This document shows positions 19,242 to 29,120 of a stretch of 64,000 bases of DNA, in pieces (position 1 is the stretch's first letter; each line of letters begins with the position of its first letter). The notes beneath the pieces are model-generated. The model saw only the letters and a program-made list of their open reading frames with translations. It searched no databases and was not told where the DNA came from. This DNA is from Pseudomonas paraeruginosa PA7 (GTDB lineage Bacteria > Pseudomonadota > Gammaproteobacteria > Pseudomonadales > Pseudomonadaceae). The stretch is taken from assembly GCF_000017205.1 (NCBI RefSeq), contig NC_009656.1, positions 4,654,001 to 4,718,000 of the forward strand, written 5' to 3'. The translations under genes and the position numbers were made by a program.

Positions 19242-19670
19242 CTATGCACCCTCGTCAAAACGGAAGCCATCGGTGAGCACCATCCGCAGCTTGCCGCGGA
19301 TCGCCTCGACCTCTTCGACCGCATAGGGCCGGGACGCATGTCGCCCCCACACGGGCCCCGGCCAGGCATCGTCGCCGCGGCGACGCACGATCACATGCAT
19401 GTGCAGCTGGCTGACCACGTTGCCCAGGTTGGCGACATTCATCTTGTCCGCCCGAAAAGTATCCTTGAGCACCTCCGCCAGCACGGTCGTCTCGCGCCAC
19501 AAAGCCTGCCGGTCTCCCTCATCGAGCTGGAACAGCTCGATGACGTCCTCCCGTCTCGGCACCAGGATGAACCAGGGATAGCGGGCATCGTTCATCAGCA
19601 GCAGACGACTGAGCGGGAAGTCACCGATCGGCAGGGTGTCCTGCGCCAGCCGGGGATCCAAAGCGAACAT
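19242..19670 (-). CDS. HIT-domain nucleotide-binding protein
   Basis: Protein of 142 residues of the histidine-triad superfamily, likely a nucleotide hydrolase or transferase. The triad region reads SQLHMHVIVRR: the central and third histidines are kept, but the first position is Gln instead of His. The central residue is the nucleophile in HIT enzymes, so activity may survive. Other family features are the N-terminal LLLMNDARYPWFILVPR segment and the NVANLGNVV stretch. The frame is open upstream, but I start at MFALDPR, where the similarity begins. It precedes slyX directly. Confidence 0.88.
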   Translation of the reverse strand: MFALDPRLAQDTLPIGDFPLSRLLLMNDARYPWFILVPRREDVIELFQLDEGDRQALWRETTVLAEVLKDTFRADKMNVANLGNVVSQLHMHVIVRRRGDDAWPGPVWGRHASRPYAVEEVEAIRGKLRMVLTDGFRFDEGA

Positions 19671-20199
19671 ACTGGCCTCTCCTGTTCGACGGTCATTCAG
19701 GGACAGCTTAGCCCCTCCTCCCGGATGGGCTGCGCCGCGTTTGCCGCGCAGGATACTGCGCCCCCCGGCCAAAGCAAGTGCGATGCATCCGCCCCAGCTT
19801 GGCGCGCGGATAACGGCGAGCGCCCCATAAGTTGCCGGAAGAATGAATACAGGGCTGCGCCAGACATGCGACACAGGATGCATACAAGCGCCCCTGCCGA
19901 GACAACTCACCTGCAACCAACCCTTGCAACAGAGGGATTACAAACAGGTTTCACCGGGTAATTAGCTTGCTTTCAAAGACATTACGAACACCCTCGAAGA
20001 GATCAACTCGAATACATGATCGATGCGAGCTTTCAGTTGTGCACGGAGTTTGCTTAAGCGTCACTCTGCATAGTAAGAGCGGCGCATCGAAACATGACGA
20101 TTTTATTACAAGCCATCCCGAACGAGGAAAAGCGATGTGAGAATCAGCCTCAACAAGAGTGACCAAACCCACGTCCTACGTCACTTTTTCAACCGGGCA

Positions 20200-20238
20200 C
20201 CTACGCAGATGCGACATACGTCATGCAATTTTGCGACA
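20200..20238 (-). promoter_or_regulatory. Probable ArgR operator of oprD
   Basis: Two direct copies of TGTCGCA (minus strand; plus-strand TGCGACA at 20210-20216 and 20232-20238) lie 22 bp apart. P. aeruginosa ArgR is reported to bind tandem TGTCGC-N8-AA half-sites of about 21 bp and to mediate arginine induction of oprD. Match and position (about 140-170 bp before the start codon) agree with that. Confidence 0.6.
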
Positions 20239-20324
20239 GCGCCGTAAAGATTCCGTCGCTCCGGAACCGCAACTATCGCCAAGAAACACTGCGTGCTATA
20301 AGTTAGCGCCGACAAGAAGAACTA

Positions 20325-20348
20325 GCCGTCACTGCGCACTGTGACGGC
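20325..20348 (+). promoter_or_regulatory. Hairpin in the oprD leader
   Basis: The inverted repeat GCCGTCAC (20325-20332) / GTGACGGC (20341-20348) lies about 20 bp upstream of the AAGGAG ribosome-binding site of oprD. It could influence mRNA stability or small-RNA access. It has no T run, so it is not a terminator. Confidence 0.45.
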
Positions 20349-20380
20349 AGAGATAATTCAAAACCAAAGGAGCAATCACA

Positions 20381-21706
20381 ATGAAAGTGATGAAGTGGAG
20401 CGCCATTGCACTGGCGGTTTCCGCGGGTAGCACTCAGTTCGCCGTGGCCGACGCCTTCGTCAGCGATCAGGCCGAAGCGAAGGGGTTCATCGAAGACAGC
20501 AGTCTCGACCTGCTGCTCCGCAACTACTATTTCAACCGCGACGGCAAGAGCGGCAGCCGGGACCGTGTCGACTGGACCCAGGGCTTCCTCACCACCTACG
20601 AATCCGGCTTCACCCAAGGCACCGTCGGCTTCGGCGTGGATGCCTTCGGCTACCTCGGCCTGAAACTCGACGGCACCTCCGACAAGACCGGCACCGGCAA
20701 CCTGCCGGTAATGAACGATGGCAAGCCGCGCGATGACTACAGCCGCGCAGGCGGCGCCCTGAAGGTACGCATTTCCAAGACCATGCTGAAATGGGGCGAG
20801 ATGCAGCCGACCGCACCGGTCTTCGCCGCCGGCGGCAGCCGCCTGTTCCCGCAGACCGCGACCGGCTTCCAGTTGCAGAGCAGCGAGTTCGAAGGCCTCG
20901 ACCTCGAAGCGGGCCATTTCACCGAAGGCAAGCAGGGCACCACCACCAAGTCGCGCGGCGAACTCTACGCGACCTATGCGGGCCAGACCGCCAAGAGCGC
21001 GGACTTCGCCGGCGGCCGCTACGCGATCACCGACAACCTCAGCGCCTCCCTGTATGGCGCCGAACTGAAAGACATCTATCGCCAGTACTACCTGAACACC
21101 AACTACACCATTCCGCTGGCGGAAGATCAGTCGCTGGGCTTCGACTTCAACATCTACCGCACCACCGACGAAGGCAAGTCCAAGGCCGGCGACATCAGCA
21201 ACACCACCTGGTCCCTGGCCGGCGCGTACACCCTGGACGCACACACCTTCACCCTCGCCTACCAGCAGGTCCATGGCGACGAGCCGTTCGATTACATCGG
21301 CTTCGGCGAGAACAATTCCGGCGGTGGCGGCGACTCGATCTTCCTCGCCAACTCCATCCAGTACTCCGACTTCAACGGCCCCGGCGAGAAATCCTGGCAG
21401 GCCCGCTACGACCTGAACATGGCTTCGTACGGCGTACCCGGCCTGACCTTCATGGTCCGCTACATCAACGGCAAGGACATCGACGGCACCAAGGTCGACT
21501 CCAGCTCCGCCTACGCCGGCCTGTATGGCGAAGACGGCAAGCACCACGAGACCAACTTCGAAGCCAAGTACGTGGTCCAGTCCGGCCCCGCCAAGGACCT
21601 GTCGTTCCGCATCCGCCAGGCCTGGCACCGCGCCAACGCCGACCAGGGCGAAGGCGACCAGGACGAGTTCCGCCTGATCGTCGACTATCCGCTGTCGATC
21701 CTGTAA
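20381..21706 (+). CDS. oprD: Outer-membrane porin OprD (basic amino acids, carbapenems)
   Basis: Full-length OprD-family channel of 441 residues for arginine, lysine and small peptides; it is also the main entry route for imipenem. It has a signal peptide (to AVA, about 23), an 18-strand barrel pattern and a C-terminal strand ending in Leu. The gene is intact with no stop or frameshift. The loop 7 region reads TKVDSSSAYAGLYGEDGK and is shorter than the PAO1 form as I remember it. This matches a known allele class of clinical isolates in which loop 7 is replaced and the protein is 441 instead of 443 residues. The RBS is AAGGAG. Confidence 0.97.
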   Translation: MKVMKWSAIALAVSAGSTQFAVADAFVSDQAEAKGFIEDSSLDLLLRNYYFNRDGKSGSRDRVDWTQGFLTTYESGFTQGTVGFGVDAFGYLGLKLDGTSDKTGTGNLPVMNDGKPRDDYSRAGGALKVRISKTMLKWGEMQPTAPVFAAGGSRLFPQTATGFQLQSSEFEGLDLEAGHFTEGKQGTTTKSRGELYATYAGQTAKSADFAGGRYAITDNLSASLYGAELKDIYRQYYLNTNYTIPLAEDQSLGFDFNIYRTTDEGKSKAGDISNTTWSLAGAYTLDAHTFTLAYQQVHGDEPFDYIGFGENNSGGGGDSIFLANSIQYSDFNGPGEKSWQARYDLNMASYGVPGLTFMVRYINGKDIDGTKVDSSSAYAGLYGEDGKHHETNFEAKYVVQSGPAKDLSFRIRQAWHRANADQGEGDQDEFRLIVDYPLSIL

Positions 21707-21727
21707 TCGACCCGGCAGTCAGAAAGG

Positions 21728-21754
21728 AAGCCCGGCAACGCCGGGCTTTTTTTT
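21728..21754 (+). terminator. Terminator of oprD
   Basis: The stem AAGCCCGGC (21728-21736) / GCCGGGCTT (21740-21748) with a three-base loop is followed by a run of T residues. Confidence 0.92.
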
Positions 21755-21771
21755 CGAACGCCGGATCGCCT

Positions 21772-22179
21772 CTATAAAGGAAGAGCGTAGGTACCGGTCA
21801 CATGGGCCACCAGCTCATCCTCGCGGCTCCGTGAGTACACCCCGACCTCGCAGACTACCTGGCGCCGCCCCAGCTTGAGGATGCTCGCCTCGGCCAACAG
21901 GTCCTCGGGACGGGGCTTGCTGAGAAAGTTGATGTTCAGGTTCGAGGTCACGGCCATTTCCACCGCCCCCAGGCGACCGAGGATGACCGCGTACATCGCC
22001 GCATCCGCCAGCGCCATGATGGTCGGGCCGGACAAGGTGCCGCCCGGACGCACCAGCCTGTCGTGGAAAGGAATGCGCGCCAGCGCATGTCGCTCATCGA
22101 GGCGCTCGACGCGCAGATCGATGTCTTCGGCCATGGGCAACCCCATGCGGATCAACGCCTGTACCTGCGCCGCGTTCAT
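21772..22179 (-). CDS. PaaI-type hot-dog thioesterase
   Basis: Probable acyl-CoA thioesterase of 135 residues. The hot-dog signature lies in RPGGTLSGPTIMALADAAMYAVI (about 42-64), where the aspartate of ADAAM is the expected catalytic acid, followed by TSNLNINFLSKP. I chose the start MNAAQVQ because GGAG lies upstream and the family begins here; longer starts are possible. It is divergent from proS and convergent with oprD. Its substrate is unknown. Confidence 0.85.
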   Translation of the reverse strand: MNAAQVQALIRMGLPMAEDIDLRVERLDERHALARIPFHDRLVRPGGTLSGPTIMALADAAMYAVILGRLGAVEMAVTSNLNINFLSKPRPEDLLAEASILKLGRRQVVCEVGVYSRSREDELVAHVTGTYALPL

Positions 22180-22286
22180 TGTCTGCCGACTCCTCATCAT
22201 CGGTGGCCGGCGCCCTGTACGCGGCCAGACCGGCACCGTACAATGCCCAGCCATTCTCCCCGATACAACCGACATAACGGCCAAAG

Positions 22287-24002
22287 ATGCGTACCAGTCA
22301 GTATCTGCTTTCCACGCTCAAAGAAACCCCCGCCGACGCGGTGGTGATCAGCCATCAACTGCTGCTTCGCGCCGGCATGATCCGCCGCCTGGCCTCGGGT
22401 CTCTACACCTGGCTGCCGATGGGCCTGCGGGTACTGCGCAAGGTCGAGACCGTCGTCCGCGAGGAAATGAACGCCGCCGGCGCTCTCGAGGTGCTGATGC
22501 CGGCCGTGCAACCGGCCGAACTGTGGCAGGAGTCCGGCCGCTGGGAGCAGTACGGCCCCGAACTGCTGCGCCTGAAGGACCGCCATGAGCGCGAGTTCTG
22601 CGTCGGCCCGACCCACGAGGAAGTGATCACCGACCTGGCGCGCAACGAGCTGAACAGCTACAAGCAGCTGCCGATCAACTTCTACCAGATCCAGACCAAG
22701 TTCCGCGACGAGATCCGTCCTCGCTTCGGCCTGATGCGCGGTCGCGAATTCATCATGAAGGACGCCTACTCCTTCCACCTGAACCAGGAATCGCTGCAGG
22801 CGACCTACGACGGGATGTACCAGGCCTACAGCAAGATCTTCACCCGCCTCGGCCTGGACTTCCGCCCCGTGCAGGCCGACAACGGCTCCATCGGCGGTAG
22901 CGGCTCCCATGAGTTCCACGTCCTGGCCAACTCGGGCGAGGACGACATCGTCTTCAGCGACAGCTCCGACTACGCCGCCAACATCGAGAAGGCCGAAGCC
23001 GTGCCGCGCGAGAGCGCCCGTGGCGCCGCCAGCGAAGACATGCGCCTGGTCGACACGCCTGACACCAAGACCATCGCGGCCCTGGTGGACGGCTTCGGGC
23101 TGCCGATCGAGAAAACCATCAAGACCCTGGTGGTGCACGGCGCGGAAGAAGGCACCCTGGTCGCCCTGATCGTCCGTGGCGATCATGAACTGAACGAGAT
23201 CAAGGCAGCCAACCAGCCCCTGGTCGCCAGCCCGCTGGTCTTCGCCTCGGAGGCCGAGATCCGCGCCGCCATCGGCGCCGGCCCCGGCTCGCTGGGTCCG
23301 GTCAACCTGCCGATCGCCTGCATCGTCGACCGCTCGGTCGCCCTGATGAGCGATTTCGCCGCAGGCGCCAACATCGAGGACAAGCACTACTTCGGCGTGA
23401 ACTGGGAGCGCGACCTGCCGCTGCCCGAAGTCGCCGACCTGCGCAACGTCGTCGAGGGCGACCCCAGCCCGGACGGCAAGGGCACCCTGGTGATCAAGCG
23501 CGGCATCGAGGTCGGTCATATCTTCCAGCTCGGCACCAAGTACAGCGAAGCGATGAAGCTGAGCGTCCTGAGCGAACAAGGCAAGCCGGTGAACCTGATC
23601 ATGGGCTGCTACGGTATCGGCGTATCCCGCGTGGTCGCCGCCGCCATCGAGCAGAACCACGACGAGCGCGGTATTCTCTGGCCCAGCGCCCTGGCTCCGT
23701 TCCAGATCGCCCTGGTGCCGCTGAAATACGAAACCGAAAGCGTCAGGCAGGCCACCGACAGGCTGTATGCCGAACTGACCGCGGCCGGCTTCGAGGTGCT
23801 GCTGGACGATCGCGACAAGAAGACCAGCCCCGGCGTGAAGTTCGCCGACATGGAGCTGCTCGGCATTCCCCATCGCATCGTGGTCAGCGATCGCGGCCTC
23901 AACGAAGGCGTCCTGGAATACAAGGGGCGCCGTGACAGCGAGTCGCAGAATCTGCCGATCGGCGAACTGATGTCGTTCATCACCGAAAAACTCAGCCGCT
24001 GA
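22287..24002 (+). CDS. proS: Prolyl-tRNA synthetase
   Basis: Bacterial-type class II synthetase of 571 residues. The N-terminal catalytic part has motif 1 and 2 segments ([24 protein letters not shown]). The INS editing domain (about 230-385) hydrolyses Ala-tRNA(Pro). Motif 3 is [15 protein letters not shown], and the C-terminal anticodon-binding domain starts about 475. It follows a divergent thioesterase gene; a lipoprotein gene begins 8 bp downstream. Confidence 0.97.
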   Translation: MRTSQYLLSTLKETPADAVVISHQLLLRAGMIRRLASGLYTWLPMGLRVLRKVETVVREEMNAAGALEVLMPAVQPAELWQESGRWEQYGPELLRLKDRHEREFCVGPTHEEVITDLARNELNSYKQLPINFYQIQTKFRDEIRPRFGLMRGREFIMKDAYSFHLNQESLQATYDGMYQAYSKIFTRLGLDFRPVQADNGSIGGSGSHEFHVLANSGEDDIVFSDSSDYAANIEKAEAVPRESARGAASEDMRLVDTPDTKTIAALVDGFGLPIEKTIKTLVVHGAEEGTLVALIVRGDHELNEIKAANQPLVASPLVFASEAEIRAAIGAGPGSLGPVNLPIACIVDRSVALMSDFAAGANIEDKHYFGVNWERDLPLPEVADLRNVVEGDPSPDGKGTLVIKRGIEVGHIFQLGTKYSEAMKLSVLSEQGKPVNLIMGCYGIGVSRVVAAAIEQNHDERGILWPSALAPFQIALVPLKYETESVRQATDRLYAELTAAGFEVLLDDRDKKTSPGVKFADMELLGIPHRIVVSDRGLNEGVLEYKGRRDSESQNLPIGELMSFITEKLSR

Positions 24003-24010
24003 GCGTAACG

Positions 24011-24967
24011 ATGCCCACCGGAAGTCCCCTGCGCCTCTCCGCTGCCGTCCTGTGCGGCAGCCTTCTGCTGAGCGGCTGCGCCAACCAGTTGCCGCAGCGT
24101 AGCGAACACGAGGAGCGTGTCGAGCGAAAGCTGCTCGAACACACCCTGCAAGTCGATATCGGCCAGCCCGATGTGCTCGAACTGCCGCAGCGCCGGGTCC
24201 GGATCAACGACCAGAAGTCCTTCGAGGTCACCGAGTTCGAAGTGACCCGTCGTTACGATCGCTACACGCCGTACCAGCCCTGGCGGGAGATCTACGAGAT
24301 CCCGCTGGGGGCGGTGGCGCTGGTGGCGGGCGCGGGGGCCAATGTCGTCAACGTGCTGACCTTCGGCAGCGTGCCGGACAACATCACCCACGGCTGGATC
24401 AGCTACGGCCTGGCCGGGGTCAACCCGTTCATGAACGTCGAATCCAATGGCCGCGCCGAACAGAACCTCGCCAGCATCGACGAAAAGCAGCGCGACAAGC
24501 GCCTGGAGTACTCCAGCCTGCCCTGGGCCGAGCGCCCGGTGATGGTCAGCTCTGGCAAGGAACTCAACGAACTGCTCACCGATCGCCACGGCGTTCTGCG
24601 CCTGAACCTGCTCGACAGCCCCTTCGCCGAACAGGACATCAGCCGCATCTCGCAGATCCACCTGTCGGTGAGCGATCCGCAGGACGGCACCCGCGCCGAC
24701 GCCAGCCTACGGGTCAGCCGCAGCCTGCGCGGCAAGCTGCTGGAGGCTCACGCGCTGATCTACGACGACCTGGAAGGCGATGACGTCCATCATTGGGTGC
24801 ACCGGGTGAAGCGCCTGTCGGAACTGGGCCTGGAGGAAGAAGCCAGCGAGCTCGAACAGAGCCTGATCGAACTCACCCGCAACGATCCCGAACTGCAGCA
24901 GCAATTCATGCATGCCCTGCTGCGGGATGCCGGGCGCCTGGCAGCCGATCCCGGCGAAACACCCTGA
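24011..24967 (+). CDS. Predicted lipoprotein of unknown function
   Basis: Protein of 318 residues with a lipoprotein signal peptide (LLLSGC, Cys about 23), so it is probably anchored in the outer membrane. There is a central hydrophobic stretch (IPLGAVALVAGAGANVVNVLTFG, about 98-120) and a charged helical C-terminus (GLEEEASELEQSLIELT). I recognise no enzymatic motif. It lies 8 bp after proS on the same strand and is likely co-transcribed, although a functional link with tRNA charging is not evident. Confidence 0.8.
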   Translation: MPTGSPLRLSAAVLCGSLLLSGCANQLPQRSEHEERVERKLLEHTLQVDIGQPDVLELPQRRVRINDQKSFEVTEFEVTRRYDRYTPYQPWREIYEIPLGAVALVAGAGANVVNVLTFGSVPDNITHGWISYGLAGVNPFMNVESNGRAEQNLASIDEKQRDKRLEYSSLPWAERPVMVSSGKELNELLTDRHGVLRLNLLDSPFAEQDISRISQIHLSVSDPQDGTRADASLRVSRSLRGKLLEAHALIYDDLEGDDVHHWVHRVKRLSELGLEEEASELEQSLIELTRNDPELQQQFMHALLRDAGRLAADPGETP

Positions 24968-24984
24968 ACGATGAATGCGTCGCT

Positions 24985-25260
24985 TCAGCGACGCACGATG
25001 AAGCCGGCGATCCCCTGCAACGGCAGCGCCTCGACCTCCACCCCCGCGACTCGCGCGCGCCGCGGCCCCCGCTCCAGCCAACGCTGCAGGGCCTTCACCT
25101 GCTCCTCCTCGCCTTCCCACAGGACTTCGACGCGACCGTCCTCCAGGTTGCGCACCCAGCCGTCGAGCCCCAGGCGCTCGGCCTCGTCCCGGGTCGACTG
25201 GCGGAAACCGACGCCCTGCACCCGGCCGCCAACATAGGCGTGCAAGCAGATCCTTGCCAT
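24985..25260 (-). CDS. acyP: Acylphosphatase
   Basis: Small enzyme of 91 residues that hydrolyses the carboxyl-phosphate bond of acyl phosphates. The active-site loop GRVQGVGFRQ carries the phosphate-binding arginine, and GWVRNLEDGRVEV supplies the catalytic asparagine. I start at ATG 25260 (MARICLHAYV). A GTG one codon upstream is possible. The ATG overlaps the stop of the upstream thioredoxin-like gene by one base (TGATG), indicating translational coupling. Confidence 0.93.
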   Translation of the reverse strand: MARICLHAYVGGRVQGVGFRQSTRDEAERLGLDGWVRNLEDGRVEVLWEGEEEQVKALQRWLERGPRRARVAGVEVEALPLQGIAGFIVRR

Positions 25261-25724
25261 CACCGCCCCCCCCGCAGGGCCTCGAGTTGCTTCAGGATGC
25301 CGTCAGCCGTCTGCTCGCCCAGCAGGCGCTGACGCATTTCTCCCCGAGCATCGACGATATAGGTGACAGGCAGGGCTTCGCTGCGCGGCAGCTTGAAGCG
25401 TGGAGCCGGATCCTCGGCGAGCACGGTGAAACGGATTCCCATGCCATCGGCCGACTTCTTCAGATCGGCGTCGCGCAGGCCGTCGAAATTCACCCCGACC
25501 ACCCGTCCGCCCTGCCCTTCGAGCACTTGCGCCAGGCGATTCATTTCCGGGATTTCGGTTCGACACGGCGCACACCAGTCGGCCCAGTAGTTGATCACCA
25601 GCCAGCGTCCGTCCAATTGCTCGGCCGGCACCGGGCGCCCGTCCTGGTCGACCCCGTAATCCGCCGAACAACCTGCCAGAAGCAGAACCACCACCGCCCC
25701 CAGCGGGCGTAGCCAATTCCTCAT
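25260..25724 (-). CDS. Thioredoxin-fold lipoprotein (TlpA-like)
   Basis: Protein of 154 residues with a lipobox (LLLLAGC, Cys about 17) and a thioredoxin-like domain whose active site is WCAPC (about 45-49). The cis-proline region is SEALPVTYIVD. It probably acts as a membrane-tethered periplasmic thiol-disulfide reductase or as a cytochrome c maturation-like factor. I start at MRNWLRPLG, preceded by AGAGG. It is translationally coupled to acyP. Confidence 0.87.
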   Translation of the reverse strand: MRNWLRPLGAVVVLLLAGCSADYGVDQDGRPVPAEQLDGRWLVINYWADWCAPCRTEIPEMNRLAQVLEGQGGRVVGVNFDGLRDADLKKSADGMGIRFTVLAEDPAPRFKLPRSEALPVTYIVDARGEMRQRLLGEQTADGILKQLEALRGGR

Positions 25725-26073
25725 GTCACGAACCTCTCGAGTCGGGAAGACAACCACCGGACCAGGGGCGGCCCGATATGGCAATACCGCGAGACCTTAC
25801 TGGAAAGCGGCGCTCCCCTGCAAAAGCGCGCGGCAACGAACGGGAGAAGGAAGAGCCTGGATTCTTCCTACAAGCCACAAAGTGCGAGAAGGGTCACGGC
25901 GACCCTCGCCGAACCGCACAGTTTGACGCAAAGGTCCACCCCTATAATCCGCGTGCCACACACGACGCGACGACTCAATCGGCCGCACGCCGCCCGGCAG
26001 CGACCGGATCGACTTGGGGAGAAGTCGAGAGCGACGAGTCCGACGCCCTTTTGAAACGGACACACTGCTGCTT
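25725..26073. other. Divergent intergenic region with a strong -10 box
   Basis: 349 bp without a convincing protein gene. A perfect TATAAT lies at 25943-25948 on the plus strand, preceded by TTGACG (25923-25928) at a short 14-bp spacing. Transcription from it would start about 120 bp before the downstream small gene and could also give a small RNA; no terminator is seen before that gene. Confidence 0.4.
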
Positions 26074-26457
26074 ATGAAAGACCATCTGATCGGAAGCGTC
26101 CCCGCACACCTGGTGGACGCCGCCCGCCCGACCCTGACAGCCCACGAAGGACTGGTCGCGGATTACAACATCGCCGCCTGGCTGCATCTTCCAGACGCCT
26201 GCGACCTGCTGGTGTCGCTGGTGGTCAGATACCTGGATGGCGGACGGCAACGCGAGGTCGCGGTGGATCACGGACGAATAGACCGCCAGCAACGCATCCT
26301 GCTATCCGGTATCGCCCGCCTGCCGGTACGACAGAAAGTGGAGGACATGCAGATCCGACTGAAATCAGCCACGGCGCTGTCCCGCCTCGTCGTCGAAGAA
26401 CTCTTCGTACAGGCGGTGGAGCAGGAAGGCCAGGCCCAGCAGCTGTCGGAGGCCTGA
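26074..26457 (+). CDS. Hypothetical protein
   Basis: Predicted cytoplasmic protein of 127 residues (MKDHLIGSVPAHLVDAARP...), ending in an acidic helix (VVEELFVQAVEQEGQAQQL). I recognise no family. It has no signal peptide or membrane segment. The start codon lacks a clear ribosome-binding site, so its 5' end is uncertain. The frame is GC3-rich like its neighbours, which supports it being coding. Confidence 0.65.
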   Translation: MKDHLIGSVPAHLVDAARPTLTAHEGLVADYNIAAWLHLPDACDLLVSLVVRYLDGGRQREVAVDHGRIDRQQRILLSGIARLPVRQKVEDMQIRLKSATALSRLVVEELFVQAVEQEGQAQQLSEA

Positions 26458-26479
26458 GCCAGGGCAACTCAGCCCTGGC
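26458..26479. terminator. Stem-loop between convergent genes
   Basis: The perfect arms GCCAGGGC (26458-26465) and GCCCTGGC (26472-26479) lie directly after one stop codon and overlap the other. No T run follows on either strand, so termination is only a possibility. Confidence 0.4.
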
Positions 26480-26663
26480 GCACCTGCTCGAACAATGGTT
26501 CGGCTGGCGACTGTTCGAACGGCGGTTCGCTGGCGGGCGCCGCCGGTACCAGCGATTCCGGCCAACTGCTGAACTGCAGCCCGGTAATGCGGTTCAAACG
26601 CTCAAGCGCTGCCTGCTCATCCTTGTGATGCAAATGGACGACCTTGTTCGAGACTGGTGGCAT
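26469..26663 (-). CDS. Small hypothetical protein
   Basis: Open frame of 64 residues (MPPVSNKVVHLHHKDEQAALERLNRITGLQF...) with a GAGG ribosome-binding site nine bases before the ATG. The N-terminal half looks structured, with a His-rich segment and an amphipathic helix. The rest is Pro/Glu-rich with two FEQ repeats. It is convergent with the upstream hypothetical gene and separate from the YihY-type gene. No family is recognised. Confidence 0.55.
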   Translation of the reverse strand: MPPVSNKVVHLHHKDEQAALERLNRITGLQFSSWPESLVPAAPASEPPFEQSPAEPLFEQVRQG

Positions 26664-26812
26664 GAACGGGAACCTCGATGGAACTACGGAGAAAAACGAC
26701 TGTCACACGGGGGTTTGCCAGAAGCGTGCCAACCGCCAAAACCCGACTTTCGCCGGGCTTCCCCTGACCGAACTCACCTCCTTGCGCCCGACGTTCGCCG
26801 CAAACTGACACT

Positions 26813-28048
26813 TTACGTCACCTTCGCTGAGGCATTCCCCTCCGCCAGCCAGTGCGCCAGGCTTTCCCCGAACAGCCTTTCCTGCTCCGCCTGCAAGCGC
26901 TCCATCGCCTGCTGGAACGCCGGATACCACGCCTCGTCCAGTTGCGCCGGCATGCGTTCCCGGCTCGGCATCGGCCATGGACAGCGATTGAGCAGGCGGT
27001 GCAGGCTGTAACTGCCAAGATCCCGGCACAACACCCATTCGCCTCCACCTACCCGGCAAACGAACTGTTCCTTCTCGAGGAAATCCAGCAACTCCTCCCA
27101 TTCGTCCTCGGGCAATAGCCAGCCGGCACGGTGCAGGTGGACGAGGCGCATCGACTGGCCGAGTTGCTGGCGCTGATGGAAGACTCTCAGCACGCCGAGC
27201 AGGACGATCGGCTTGGGTAGCGAGCGGCGTCGCCAGAGACGCGAGGAAGACAGATTGCAGACCAATACGGCGCCGAACAGGACGATCATCCAGGAGAGAT
27301 AGATCCACAGCAGGAAGATCGGCACGGTGGCAAAGGCCCCGTAGATCAACTGGTAACCGGGAAACAGGCTGACATAGAGGCCGAACAGGGTCTTGGCGGC
27401 CTCGAACAGCACGGCGGTGAACATTCCACCCATCAACGCATGGCGAACGGGAACCCGGGCGTTGGGCACCGCCGAATAGAGCAGGGTGAAGGCCGCCACG
27501 CTGAACGCCAGCGGCATCAGCCCCAGCAGCGTTTCCGCGCCCGGCAGGGCATCCGGCCCGTGGAGCAGCGACAGCGAAGTGATATAGGTGGTCACGGCGA
27601 AGCCGGCCCCCAGCAGCAAGGGACCCAGGCTGAGGATCGCCCAGTAGAGCAGGAAGCGTCCGACGCCGCGGCGCGGCTGGCGTACCCGCCAGATCTCGTT
27701 GAAGGCTTTCTCGATGGTCACCAGCATGGTGAAGGCGGTGACCGCCAGGAACACCACGCCGACCCAGGTGAGATGGCGCGCCTGGGTGGTGAAACTCTTC
27801 AGGTAGGTCTCCACCGCCTCTCCGGCGGAAGGCACGAAATTACGGAAGATGAAAGTCTGGATCGACTCCCCCATGCCATGGAAAGCCGGGATCAGCGAGA
27901 GCATGGAAAACATCACCGTCATCATCGGCACCACCGCGAACAGCGTGGTGTAGGTCAGCGCCGCCGCGCTGTTGGGGGCCTTGTCGGTGACGAAGCGATG
28001 GGCGAGGAAGCGAGCGAATTCGATCCCGTCGTTAAAGTGTTCGCGCAT
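26813..28048 (-). CDS. YihY/BrkB-family inner-membrane protein
   Basis: Integral membrane protein of 411 residues with about six transmembrane helices in residues 25-260. The family pattern is [16 protein letters not shown] near the N-terminus and [12 protein letters not shown] at the end of the membrane part. A cytoplasmic C-terminal domain (about 280-411) follows. The family was long annotated as ribonuclease BN, but that activity belongs to a different gene in E. coli, so a transport or envelope role is likelier. It is divergent from arsC. Confidence 0.88.
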   Translation of the reverse strand: MREHFNDGIEFARFLAHRFVTDKAPNSAAALTYTTLFAVVPMMTVMFSMLSLIPAFHGMGESIQTFIFRNFVPSAGEAVETYLKSFTTQARHLTWVGVVFLAVTAFTMLVTIEKAFNEIWRVRQPRRGVGRFLLYWAILSLGPLLLGAGFAVTTYITSLSLLHGPDALPGAETLLGLMPLAFSVAAFTLLYSAVPNARVPVRHALMGGMFTAVLFEAAKTLFGLYVSLFPGYQLIYGAFATVPIFLLWIYLSWMIVLFGAVLVCNLSSSRLWRRRSLPKPIVLLGVLRVFHQRQQLGQSMRLVHLHRAGWLLPEDEWEELLDFLEKEQFVCRVGGGEWVLCRDLGSYSLHRLLNRCPWPMPSRERMPAQLDEAWYPAFQQAMERLQAEQERLFGESLAHWLAEGNASAKVT

Positions 28049-28171
28049 GCCCTCTCCTTGAAGTCGCGCCGGTTCTTCGCCTCCTGGGGCGGTACTTCGC
28101 GCCGACGGGTTCAGTCCTGGTCGACGAGGCGGTTAGAATAGCCGTCACCTCCCCAGCCATGCGACCCCTGA

Positions 28172-29119
<948 letters not shown>

Positions 29120-29120
29120 A

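Larger units (their letters stand above)
19671..20380. other. Long intergenic region upstream of oprD
   Basis: 710 bp with no convincing protein gene and lower GC than its surroundings. Near oprD it holds a two-copy ArgR-like site (20210-20238) and a leader hairpin (20325-20348). The central 400 bp carries nothing I can name. oprD is known to be controlled by several regulators and by small RNAs that pair with its leader, so a long control region is expected. Confidence 0.6.

Noticed and set aside
22197..23873. 558-codon open frame antisense to proS
   Set aside because: Shadow of proS, rich in His, Asp and Gln as expected for the complement strand.
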